Shown in pieces: positions 1 to 6,269 of a stretch of DNA of 12,491 bases. The notes under the pieces were generated by a model. That model did not search any database. It was not told the DNA's origin and saw only the letters and a list, made by a program, of their open reading frames with translations. Made by a program: the position numbers and the translations under genes. Source of the stretch: Alphaproteobacteria bacterium (lineage in GTDB: Bacteria; Pseudomonadota; Alphaproteobacteria; UBA828); assembly GCA_029937205.1 (NCBI GenBank), contig JAPYQV010000038.1:1-12491 (forward strand). The letters run 5' to 3'. Every line of letters begins with the position of its first letter. Within the stretch, counting starts at the first letter, position 1.

Positions 1-607
1 GATGGATTTACGCGATTCGGTGCAACTCGTGCCGGCGCCGGAAGCGGCGATTCTGGCCTACGCCCGGGGCCTGATGTACTGGCACCGGCAAAACGGTTTT
101 TGCGCCGCCTGCGGCCACAAGAGCGTGGCACGAAAAGCCGGCCATGAGCGCGCCTGCACCAATGAATCCTGCGGCGCGGTGCATTTTCCGCGCACCGATA
201 CGGCGGTGATCGTGCTCGTCCATGACGGCGACGATGCCCTCCTTTGCCGCCAATCCCACTGGCCGGCCGGCATGCATTCCACCCTCGCCGGCTTTCTCGA
301 GCCGGGCGAAAGCCTGGAGGAAAACGTGGCGCGCGAGATCTTCGAGGAATCGGGGGTTCGTGTCAGCGATGTGCGCTATCACTCCTCCCAACCGTGGCCG
401 TTTCCCGCCTCGATCATGGTCGGCTTTATGGCCAAGGCCGCGAGCCGTGAAATTAACATCGATGAAAAAGAGCTCGAATACGCCAACTGGTACAATCGCG
501 ACTGGCTGCGGGACGTCAAACCGTCAGACGATTTTCGCATGCCGGGCGAATATTCCATCGCGCGCCGTCTGCTGGGCGACTGGATCGACAGGCGTTTTCC
601 GGTTTAA
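1..607 (+). CDS. nudC: NADH pyrophosphatase NudC (Nudix hydrolase), 5'-truncated by window
   Basis: Nudix hydrolase of the NudC type, which cleaves NADH (and NAD caps on RNA in characterised members) to NMNH and AMP in the cytoplasm. Numbering from the first Met in the window, a zinc ribbon is visible with cysteines at C34, C37, C52 and C57. A full Nudix box lies at about 97-119 with the G-x5-E-x7-REIFEESGV pattern. The NudC signature SQPWPFPAS follows at 129-137 and separates NudC from other Nudix families. NudC proteins usually have 250-310 residues; only about 201 are present, so the N-terminal domain lies upstream of the window and the Met at base 2 is probably internal. The gene ends in TAA at 605-607. 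It probably belongs to the same conserved neighbourhood as pheA and kdsB, now separated from pheA by about 1 kb of gene remnants. Confidence 0.93.
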   Translation, partial: MDLRDSVQLVPAPEAAILAYARGLMYWHRQNGFCAACGHKSVARKAGHERACTNESCGAVHFPRTDTAVIVLVHDGDDALLCRQSHWPAGMHSTLAGFLEPGESLEENVAREIFEESGVRVSDVRYHSSQPWPFPASIMVGFMAKAASREINIDEKELEYANWYNRDWLRDVKPSDDFRMPGEYSIARRLLGDWIDRRFPV

Positions 608-650
608 CCAGGTCAAATACGCGTAAATGACATCGCGGATAAACTTCGAC

Positions 651-671
651 GGCGGCTATTACATTGCCGCT
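651..671 (+). terminator. Weak hairpin after nudC
   Basis: A short inverted repeat, GCGGC (652-656) and GCCGC (666-670) with a 9-base loop, follows the nudC stop by about 45 bases and is followed by an A/T-rich stretch without a clear T-run. It could end nudC transcription, but the stem is only 5 bp and this is a weak call. Confidence 0.2.
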
Positions 672-675
672 AATT

Positions 676-992
676 TCAACTGTTGGGCCGGATATTTTGA
701 TTGTAACGAAATAGATTGCCTGGATTGTAGCGGCGTTTGACTTCGACCAGCCGATCGTAGTTGTCACCGTAGGCGGCGCGAACTCTGTCGCCACCCTCGT
801 CGCCTAGATTGTTGACGTAGACGCCACCGGTCGAGTGCGGGTGCATTTCGAGCCAGAATTGCCGCGCCCAGGCGATATTGCGTTCATCCTCTTCGGGCGT
901 CAGCCAGACAGAAACTGGGAAACAGTCATAAGCTGAATCCCTATTCCAGAACGCCGTTGCGGTTGCCGGTACGCGGGAAATGGCGCCGGCGG
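676..992 (-). pseudogene. C-terminal remnant of FAD-linked oxidase (berberine-bridge enzyme type)
   Basis: The minus strand encodes about 100 residues that look like the C-terminal end of an FAD-binding oxidoreductase with a BBE (berberine/berberine-like) domain. The match begins near AISRVPATATAFWNRDSAYD and continues through a tryptophan-rich segment. It ends with the family's typical tail: a YVN..GDEG motif, an AYG.NYDRL motif, then YNPGNLFRYNQNI, with a TGA stop at 676-678. The family uses a covalently bound FAD to oxidise diverse small substrates. Full-length members have 450-500 residues, so the FAD-binding domain and most of the substrate domain are missing. The frame stays open beyond about 990, but there it is only the antisense of the LysR fragment. 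The remaining frame is intact, so the truncation is probably recent. It has no promoter or start of its own and is almost certainly non-functional. Confidence 0.75.
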
Positions 993-1441
993 ATTTCGTC
1001 AGCCACCAGTTATTTCGCGACACTTTCGTGGCCGTGTGCCATCCCGATCTTTTGCCAAGCGGCGAACCGCTGCGTGCGCTGTCCGATTTGTCCGGCCACA
1101 CCTTGATCCACTGCCACTGGACGTCATCTAATCCGACTGCTCCCACTTGGCGACGCTTTCTCCACGCTGCCGAGGAGCATTACAAAGAGACGTTGAATCT
1201 CAAGAAAGCAGAGCATCTACACTTTCAAGAGGAACTTCACGCTATCGACGCCGCGTCCAATGGTCAGGGCATCGTGGTCATAAGCGACATATTGGTAGCG
1301 CGCGAATTGGCGGACGGGATTTTGGTCAAGGCGTTAGGCTTCTCCTTGCCGGGTTATGGATTTTACCTGACATTTATGCAGGACCATTTGCACGAAAGCA
1401 TGATCGAGGCATTCGTCTCATGGGCCGAACAGGCGCCGTAA
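980..1441 (+). pseudogene. C-terminal remnant of LysR-type regulator (GcvA-like effector domain)
   Basis: This frame encodes 153 residues resembling the second half of a LysR-type substrate-binding domain of the GcvA/AmpR group. Visible signs are LFRDTFVAVCHPDLL near the start, HTLIHCHW, then AIDAASNGQGIVVISDILVARELADG and an LPGYGFYLT segment. These correspond to the inducer-binding subdomains and the typical C-terminal W in a FVSWA-type ending. A complete regulator has about 300 residues with an N-terminal winged helix; that DNA-binding domain and roughly half of the effector domain are absent. The ATG at 980 has no good Shine-Dalgarno sequence and sits at the breakpoint with the oxidase remnant on the other strand, so it is probably not a real start. 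A LysR gene divergent from its target is a classic arrangement, which suggests this pair was once regulator and target. Confidence 0.72.
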
Positions 1442-1673
1442 TTTGTTGGTAATAGGCGTCACCATCACACTGTGCTGAGGCTATGTTCGTTGTGGGTCAA
1501 GACGATAGCGCCAATCTTGATAATAGTCCGTTAAGTCACGTTGAGCGGAAGTTTCAGGGCAGGATGTCTGCTGTCGGCCCAATTCCGTTGCAAAACTCCT
1601 GAACGATTTATGAGAACGTGATTCCATTTTTCGGAAGATTCTCAGGAGGGCGGAACGATGATGGGTCCACGGC
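1442..1673. other. Intergenic debris between LysR remnant and pheA
   Basis: No coding region with recognisable similarity is visible in these 232 bases apart from the possible transposase start at 1643-1676, listed separately. The base composition is more A/T-rich than the neighbouring genes. No clear rho-independent terminator for pheA was found. Together with the two broken genes to its left, this looks like rearranged accessory DNA inserted into a core neighbourhood. Confidence 0.4.
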
Positions 1674-1676
1674 CTA
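1643..1676 (+). mobile_element. Possible 5' remnant of an IS1182-type transposase gene
   Basis: A strong Shine-Dalgarno sequence (AGGAGGG, 1644-1650) stands 7 bases before ATG ATG at 1658-1663. The reading frame starts Met-Met-Gly-Pro-Arg and then runs, without further similarity, into the antisense of the pheA 3' end and stops at about 1741. From general knowledge, many alphaproteobacterial IS1182-like transposases begin with MMGPR or MMGRR, so this may be the translation start left by an insertion sequence whose body is gone. Only five or six residues support the idea, so chance is possible. Confidence 0.25.
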
Positions 1677-2558
1677 ACTATTATTGTCGTTCTTCTTCGC
1701 CGATTCGACGCGGAACGGATGGGCGGGATAGACGCCCATGATGTTCACTTCGCTGGTGAAAAAGGCCAGTTCCTCAAGTGCCAACTGCAGGCGGCGCTCG
1801 CTCGGATGGGCTTCGACTTCGGCGAAGAACAGCGTTGCTGTGAAGGTGCCGCCGACCATATAGCTTTCCAACTTGGTCATGTTGACGCCATTGGTGGAAA
1901 AGCCGCCGAGCGCCTTGTAAAGCGCCGCCGGCACATTGCGCACGTGAAACACAAACGACGTCACCACCGGGCCGTCCGCCGGGTCGGGATCGATCGCATC
2001 CTTGGCCAGCACGACGAAGCGCGTCGTGTTGTGCGCTTCGTCTTCGACCCCGGCTTCGATCACGTCGAGGCCGTAAATTTCCGCCGCCAAATCCGAGGCG
2101 ATGGCGGCAATGCTGGGATCGCCGAGCTTGGCGATTTCCGCCGCAGCGCCAGCGGTATCGGCGTGGACAATGGCGTTCAGGCCGAGGCGCTGGATCACAT
2201 TGCGACACTGGGAGAGTGCATGTACGTGCGAGCGCACAATTTTCAGCCCGCCCGCTTCGGCGCCCTTGCAGGCGAGCAGTTGATGATGCACTGGCTGATA
2301 ATGCTCGGCCACGATGTGCAGGCTCGATTCAGGCAGGAGCTGATGAATATCGGCGACCCGCCCGGCGACGGAATTCTCGATCGGGATCATGGCGAGGCGC
2401 GCGCGCCCGTCCACCACCGCGGCGAAGGCATCGGTGAAGGTCTTGCACGGCATCGTGCGCCTATCGGCAAAGACCTCGCGGCAGGCCATGTCGGAATAGG
2501 CGCCGGGCGCGCCCTGGAAGGCAATCGTCTCAGCCGCCTCGGAGGATTTATCGCTCAT
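1674..2558 (-). CDS. pheA: Prephenate dehydratase
   Basis: Monofunctional prephenate dehydratase of 294 residues. It converts prephenate to phenylpyruvate with loss of water and CO2, the committed step to phenylalanine, in the cytoplasm. The catalytic PDT domain spans about residues 11-185, opening with AFQGAPGAYSDMA, with IPIENSVAG at 58-66 and the hallmark TTRF at 178-181. A C-terminal ACT domain (about 200-280) carries the allosteric phenylalanine-binding segments AALYKALGGF (211-220) and TKLES (228-232), the latter in the YMVGG form common in alphaproteobacteria. No chorismate mutase domain is fused. The ATG at 2556-2558 gives the normal N-terminus; no strong Shine-Dalgarno sequence precedes it. 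It follows kdsB on the same strand with a 50-base gap that contains a short tandem repeat, so the two genes are probably cotranscribed. Feedback control by phenylalanine is expected from the ACT domain. Confidence 0.96.
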   Translation of the reverse strand: MSDKSSEAAETIAFQGAPGAYSDMACREVFADRRTMPCKTFTDAFAAVVDGRARLAMIPIENSVAGRVADIHQLLPESSLHIVAEHYQPVHHQLLACKGAEAGGLKIVRSHVHALSQCRNVIQRLGLNAIVHADTAGAAAEIAKLGDPSIAAIASDLAAEIYGLDVIEAGVEDEAHNTTRFVVLAKDAIDPDPADGPVVTSFVFHVRNVPAALYKALGGFSTNGVNMTKLESYMVGGTFTATLFFAEVEAHPSERRLQLALEELAFFTSEVNIMGVYPAHPFRVESAKKNDNNS

Positions 2559-2579
2559 GTCAGATTCTATTTGTTGTCA

Positions 2580-2617
2580 TATGGCCGTTGGGTTTATGGC
2601 CGGTGGGTTTATGGCCC
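2580..2617. repeat. 15-bp tandem repeat, about 2.5 copies, across the kdsB stop codon
   Basis: On the plus strand a 15-base unit, TATGGCCGTTGGGTT, occurs at 2580-2594 and again with one mismatch at 2595-2609, followed by a partial third copy TATGGCCC at 2610-2617. On the coding (minus) strand the unit contains the last codons and stop (GGCCATAA) of kdsB, so the end of the gene appears duplicated by slippage into the kdsB-pheA spacer. It may have no function beyond spacing. Confidence 0.7.
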
Positions 2618-3376
2618 TAGAATTTCCCGCGCCCGGGCCAAATCGCGCGGAGTATCGACACCGAGGGGAACGCTGTCAACGAAGGCCACGTCGATGCGCA
2701 TGCCAGCCTCTAGCGCGCGCAATTGTTCAAGTCGCTCGCGGCTTTCCAACGGGCTTGGCGGCAAGGCGATGAAGCGTTCCAGCGCGGCCCGGCGAAAGGC
2801 GTAGAGACCGATATGGTGATAGAGCGGCCCGGCGCCCGACGGCGCCGTGCTGCGCGTGAAATAGAGCGCCCGCCCGCAGCTTCCCGTGCTGTCGGGAGAG
2901 ACCACCGCCTTGACCACGTTCGGATTATCGCGCTCCTCCGGCGTGGTGATCTCCGCCGCCAGGGTGCCGATATCGACCGCCGCATCGGCCAGCAAATCAA
3001 GCGCCGCGCGCGGCTGATCGGGCGCCAACGTCGGTAAATCGCCCTGCACGTTGACCACCGCGTCATGGGCGCCGCCGGGATCGAGTTGCATCAGGGCCTC
3101 ATAGATGCGATCCGAGCCGGACACATGATCGGCGCGGGTCAGCACCGCTTCGCCGCCCGCCGCGGTCACCGCATCGGCAATTTCGGCCTCGGCGCAGGCC
3201 ACCACGACGCGGCCCAAATCCGCCTCCTCGGCGCGCCGCATGACCTGCACGATCATCGGCAACCCGGCGATATCAGCGAGCGGTTTGTCCGGCAGGCGCA
3301 CCGATTGCAGCCGCGCCGGTATCAGGATGATGGGATTGGCCGGGAGCGCGTCAGAAGATGTTAACGAAGCTGCCAT
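2609..3376 (-). CDS. kdsB: 3-deoxy-manno-octulosonate cytidylyltransferase (CMP-KDO synthetase)
   Basis: KdsB activates the lipopolysaccharide inner-core sugar KDO by transferring CMP from CTP, giving CMP-KDO and pyrophosphate in the cytoplasm; it is essential for lipid A-core assembly in most Gram-negative bacteria. The 255-residue protein matches the usual length of about 250. The nucleotide-binding N-terminus [15 protein letters not shown] is at 19-33, the sugar-recognition DHVSGSDR at 83-90, and the metal-binding segment NVQGDLP with D113 at 109-115. The last of these has LP where enterobacterial enzymes have EP, a variant also found in other alphaproteobacteria. The ATG at 3374-3376 is preceded by AAGGAT about 8 bases upstream. 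The first 13 residues before IILIPAR are a short extension, so a slightly later start is possible. It leads a two-gene unit with pheA and is divergent from the cytochrome c gene. Confidence 0.95.
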   Translation of the reverse strand: MAASLTSSDALPANPIILIPARLQSVRLPDKPLADIAGLPMIVQVMRRAEEADLGRVVVACAEAEIADAVTAAGGEAVLTRADHVSGSDRIYEALMQLDPGGAHDAVVNVQGDLPTLAPDQPRAALDLLADAAVDIGTLAAEITTPEERDNPNVVKAVVSPDSTGSCGRALYFTRSTAPSGAGPLYHHIGLYAFRRAALERFIALPPSPLESRERLEQLRALEAGMRIDVAFVDSVPLGVDTPRDLARAREILGP

Positions 3377-3433
3377 AGGGTTGTTATCCTTTGCCCCGCC
3401 TTATAGGAGTTGGACAGGCCAGGGGGAAGCCGC

Positions 3434-3514
3434 TAAATTCGCGCCGAACAGTAAAAACGCGCCAAATCGCGTCAAAACGTCCCAAAACGCGCAAGAACCG
3501 CGCAAAAACCGAAA
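3434..3514. promoter_or_regulatory. Helically phased A-tracts in the kdsB/cytochrome c divergent promoter region
   Basis: Short A-runs on the plus strand recur at nearly exact 10-base steps: 3453-3457, 3464-3466, 3474-3477, 3484-3487, 3493-3497 (interrupted by G), 3504-3508 and 3512-3514, with a further AAA at 3435-3437. The bases between are mostly variants of CGCG. A-runs phased with the helix are known to bend DNA, so this 160-base divergent intergenic region is predicted to be curved and may influence one or both promoters or bind a nucleoid protein. The spacing is visible in the sequence; the role is inference. The region could also be a decayed 10-bp tandem repeat. Confidence 0.5.
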
Positions 3515-3536
3515 TGACCGAGGCAGTGTCTGAGCC

Positions 3537-4070
3537 ATGTCGCCATTCGAACTGAACAAGATAGCCGGTGCCATTCTTTTCGCGGGACTGGTCGCGATGG
3601 TTTCGTGGATCATCTCCGCCAATGTTTACCACATCGACAATCACCATGGCAGTGTGGCCTATGCCCTGCCCGAGGTGGAAGCGGAAGACGGCGATGTGGC
3701 CGCGGCGGAAGCCGCCGTGGAGGTGGTGGCGGCGCTCTCGATCGAGGATATGCTCGTCAGCGCCGATGCGGCCAAGGGCAAGAAAATCTTCAAGAAGTGC
3801 GGTGCCTGTCACACCACCGAGGCGGGCGGCAAAAACAAAGTCGGCCCCAATCTGTGGAGCATTATTGACCGCGACGTGGGATCAATAGAGGGCTTCAACT
3901 ATTCCGACGCCATGGCCTCGCAGGGCGGCAGTTGGAGCCTCGCCGCGCTGAACGAATTTTTGACCAACCCGAAAGGGACCGTGCCCGGCACCAAAATGTC
4001 GTTCTCCGGGGTCAAGAAAGACGGCGACCGCGCCAATCTGATCCTCTTTTTGCAGAGCCTCGGCGAATAA
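3537..4070 (+). CDS. Membrane-anchored class I cytochrome c (CycM-like)
   Basis: A 177-residue monohaem cytochrome c. Residues 8-29 form one hydrophobic helix without a signal-peptidase site, so the protein is expected to stay anchored in the inner membrane with the haem domain in the periplasm. An acidic, alanine-rich linker (about 45-68) separates anchor and domain. The haem-binding CGACH motif places the covalent cysteines at C88 and C91 and the axial histidine at H92; the sixth ligand is probably M154 in PGTKMSF. The class I fold features KVGPNLW and the C-terminal LILFLQSL helix are present. This layout matches CycM/cytochrome c-552 proteins, which pass electrons from the bc1 complex to aa3-type oxidase in Bradyrhizobium and Paracoccus. 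The gene is divergent from kdsB, with the phased A-tracts between them, and converges on the kinase gene with only 13 bases in between. Confidence 0.9.
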   Translation: MSPFELNKIAGAILFAGLVAMVSWIISANVYHIDNHHGSVAYALPEVEAEDGDVAAAEAAVEVVAALSIEDMLVSADAAKGKKIFKKCGACHTTEAGGKNKVGPNLWSIIDRDVGSIEGFNYSDAMASQGGSWSLAALNEFLTNPKGTVPGTKMSFSGVKKDGDRANLILFLQSLGE

Positions 4071-4083
4071 CCAGCCGCGTCCC

Positions 4084-4983
4084 CTAAAGCGCGAGCAACA
4101 GATCGAGTGCCCGTCCGGTTGCCCCCGGGCCGACCGTCAGGCGATATAGTTTCCCTTTCTCGGCCTGGCGCTTGATCAGGCGAATAATCTCCATCGGATC
4201 GAATTCCGGCGACACGACATTATGCAGCGCGGCATCGCGCGCCGCTTCCGGCGCCAGGAGCGCAAGTGTGGTTTCCCCTTCCGCACCGCGCCTGAGCTCA
4301 ACCAATACATCGATCTCCGCTTCTGTCCCATAGGCGCAAAAGCCCGGCAGGGCGCGGGCCAGAATGAGGTGGATTTCATAGCCCAAATCAGCTTTGACCA
4401 TCATGTCGATCGGTATCTGTTCAGCTCCCGGCGGCAACGCGCCACCTCCTGCCAGGCGCAGCTTGACGCATTTTGGGAACGGCCGAACGCATCTGCCACC
4501 GTCAGAAAGCATGATCCGGTCATCGCCGAGGAGCGCCAGATCGCGTTGCCAGGCAGCAAACCCAAGCGTGCTCTTGCCGCTTTGCGGGGCGCCGAAAAAA
4601 GCGATGGCGGCGTTGCCGCGCAAAAAGGCGCCGGCATGAAACACGGCGCCGGGATAATCATGGATAAAAATCTGCCCGACCGCTTCCAGGGTGGTGAACA
4701 GCAATTGCTCGCGGCTGGCGGCGCGCGACTGCCAATCGCGGGTGGTGATGACGAATTCGCCGTCCGCTTCCGTAACGGTGATGAGATTATCCGTCTCAGC
4801 AGCCGGCGGCGCACCTTCCAGCTCTGGCTCGATGCCGAGAAATCGGCCGAGCTGGGCGATCAAACCCGCGTCACGGATGCGTAGATGCGCGCCATAGGAG
4901 TGCCAGGCGATGCGGTAGGTTTTTACCGGCATAATACGCCCGCGCAGCTTTGGGGCGACGTCTTCAGGCCACGTCCTCGTCAT
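4084..4983 (-). CDS. HprK-related P-loop kinase (HPr-rel system type)
   Basis: Probable cytoplasmic P-loop kinase distantly related to HPr serine kinase/phosphorylase. The Walker A motif GAPQSGKST lies at 131-139, preceded by the conserved FHAGAF segment with H117. A DD pair at 154-155 (LLGDDRIML) is in the place of the acidic HprK motif. A basic PFPKCVKLR segment follows at 168-176. The first 100 residues lack the N-terminal domain of true HPr kinases and resemble the N-terminal region of HprK-related kinases found beside PqqD-like proteins. Related HprK homologues phosphorylate serine in some lasso peptides, but no substrate is identified here, and no HPr or PTS gene is in the window. The annotated ATG (4981-4983) overlaps the upstream PqqD-fusion gene by 20 bases and has no clear Shine-Dalgarno sequence; M18 (4930-4932) is an alternative start. 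It is the last gene of a four-gene operon. Confidence 0.8.
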   Translation of the reverse strand: MTRTWPEDVAPKLRGRIMPVKTYRIAWHSYGAHLRIRDAGLIAQLGRFLGIEPELEGAPPAAETDNLITVTEADGEFVITTRDWQSRAASREQLLFTTLEAVGQIFIHDYPGAVFHAGAFLRGNAAIAFFGAPQSGKSTLGFAAWQRDLALLGDDRIMLSDGGRCVRPFPKCVKLRLAGGGALPPGAEQIPIDMMVKADLGYEIHLILARALPGFCAYGTEAEIDVLVELRRGAEGETTLALLAPEAARDAALHNVVSPEFDPMEIIRLIKRQAEKGKLYRLTVGPGATGRALDLLLAL

Positions 4984-6253
4984 GTGAGATGAGTCCGCTG
5001 GTCAGGAGATGCGCCAGAGTGCGGTCGATATCCTTGCCCAGCACGGCGCCATCCATATCGGGGAACGCCTCGTGAAACGCGTCGCCGATCTCGTCCCGGC
5101 CGAGCCCCTCTTCGAGCAATTCCCAAACCGCGCGCGCCGTCGGGTTGAGGGTCAAGACCTCGCGTGTCTGATTGTTCATGAGAATCAAATCATCGCCGAG
5201 AATTTCCGCATCATGGTCTTCGCTTTGTCTGAACCGGCCCGTCATCTCAGTCTCCCCATCGACTTTCACCATCTTAATGTTCTGCGAGAAAATTTTCGAC
5301 ATTTCCTCGACCAGCGCCAGGATTTGCGCGCGCGAGGCGCCCAACAAGGCGCGCGGATAACTATAACGCTCGTCGCCCAAGCCGGCGCGCACGCAATCGG
5401 CCAAATAATCGAGCCGCGCCCCATCGATCGTTTCGCCGGCGGCATATTGCGCGCTGAGGACGGCCAATTGCAGGCGCAGGATCAGCGGATTGGCCGCCAG
5501 CAGTTGCAGCGCCGGCGCGCTGTTACCGAAGACACACAAGGATTCCGCCGCCTCAACCCTCTGATCGATCGCGCCCGCGTGGCGCGGCGCGGCATCGGGA
5601 TGATTGAACACATTGCTCCACGCCATGGTGGCGCCTGTGCCGAAGGCCTCAGCATGGCGCGCCTCCTCGACCCAAAGATAGAGATAATCGCGGCCTTGGC
5701 GACGCTCCGCTACGACAATGTCGTGGTTGCGCCTGAGCTTGGCGGTGATCGTCCGATCATCGCCATAGCCGTGGTGGCGGAGCGCCGCGCCCGCCAGAGG
5801 TTCAGCCGGCGCGGGGCCGGGCGGCGCGGTGGCATAAAGCGATTCATGAACGGCATGGCGCCAGCTGAGCGAACCGTCATTGCGGTGCAGACGGATAATC
5901 GGGCGCGGCGTCAGATCCGCACTGTCCTGGATTTGCAGCGAAAACCACGCCGCCGTTTCGCGCTTCCAGTCCCATTCCGGCCACGATATCAATTCCTCAT
6001 CGCTGTCGATCCAGAGCAGATAGGGATGATGGGCATATTGCCGGCGGGCAAACTCGGCGAGCTGATTACGCGCGGCAGCAAAATCATTCTGCCAATCGAT
6101 TGGCACGTGCGCGACACCCGCCGGTGCTTTCGCGCACGCACCGACGAGAACCGTGAGGCCGAACCGTTGGGCGGAATTAACGGCGTCCGCGAGGCGCGAC
6201 CCATCGCCGTCACTCAAGATACAGACCAGCGCTGTGTCGCCGGACGCTGTCAC
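4964..6253 (-). CDS. Glycosyltransferase (GT2/SunS-like) fused to a C-terminal PqqD-like domain
   Basis: A 429-residue two-domain protein. Residues 1 to about 200 resemble family 2 glycosyltransferases of the SunS-like group: NDFAAARNQ at 56-64, the metal/nucleotide-sugar motif DSDEEL at 83-88, then RLHRNDGSLSWRHAVHESL (121-139) and HHGY (160-163), as in acceptor-processing GT2 enzymes. Residues 200-330 are helical and of unclear role, possibly TPR-like. Residues 337-425 resemble PqqD-type peptide-binding domains (LILMNNQTREVLTLNPTA, then AVWELLEEG). PqqD domains usually bind the precursor peptide in RiPP pathways. The GTG start at 6251-6253 lies 16 bases after the phosphatase gene and lacks a clear Shine-Dalgarno sequence, suggesting coupled translation. 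The stop overlaps the kinase gene. A strong internal ribosome site before M337 could give a free PqqD-like protein. The sugar, acceptor and product are unknown. Confidence 0.78.
   Translation of the reverse strand: MTASGDTALVCILSDGDGSRLADAVNSAQRFGLTVLVGACAKAPAGVAHVPIDWQNDFAAARNQLAEFARRQYAHHPYLLWIDSDEELISWPEWDWKRETAAWFSLQIQDSADLTPRPIIRLHRNDGSLSWRHAVHESLYATAPPGPAPAEPLAGAALRHHGYGDDRTITAKLRRNHDIVVAERRQGRDYLYLWVEEARHAEAFGTGATMAWSNVFNHPDAAPRHAGAIDQRVEAAESLCVFGNSAPALQLLAANPLILRLQLAVLSAQYAAGETIDGARLDYLADCVRAGLGDERYSYPRALLGASRAQILALVEEMSKIFSQNIKMVKVDGETEMTGRFRQSEDHDAEILGDDLILMNNQTREVLTLNPTARAVWELLEEGLGRDEIGDAFHEAFPDMDGAVLGKDIDRTLAHLLTSGLISHDEDVA
5243..5258 (-). promoter_or_regulatory. Internal ribosome-binding site before the PqqD-like domain
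   Basis: On the minus strand GGGGAGA (5251-5257) stands 5 bases before an in-frame ATG (5243-5245) that encodes M337 of the glycosyltransferase-PqqD fusion. This is a better Shine-Dalgarno/start pair than that of the fusion gene itself and falls exactly at the domain boundary. It may allow a separate PqqD-like protein of 93 residues, or may be a relic of two genes that became fused. Confidence 0.45.
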
Positions 6254-6269
6254 GGCAACAGAACAGCAA

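Noticed and set aside
676..1146. A single 156-residue minus-strand protein
   Set aside because: Only residues from about 53 onward resemble an oxidase; the first part is the antisense of the LysR fragment, so the frame crosses a breakpoint and is not one natural gene.
1719..2804. Plus-strand open frame of 361 codons over pheA and kdsB
   Set aside because: It is a shadow of two well-supported minus-strand genes; its composition (histidine, arginine and glycine rich) is typical of antisense frames in GC-rich DNA.
3452..3514. CRISPR-like or direct-repeat array
   Set aside because: The 10-base units are too short and variable for CRISPR repeats and there are no spacers; phased A-tracts explain the pattern better.
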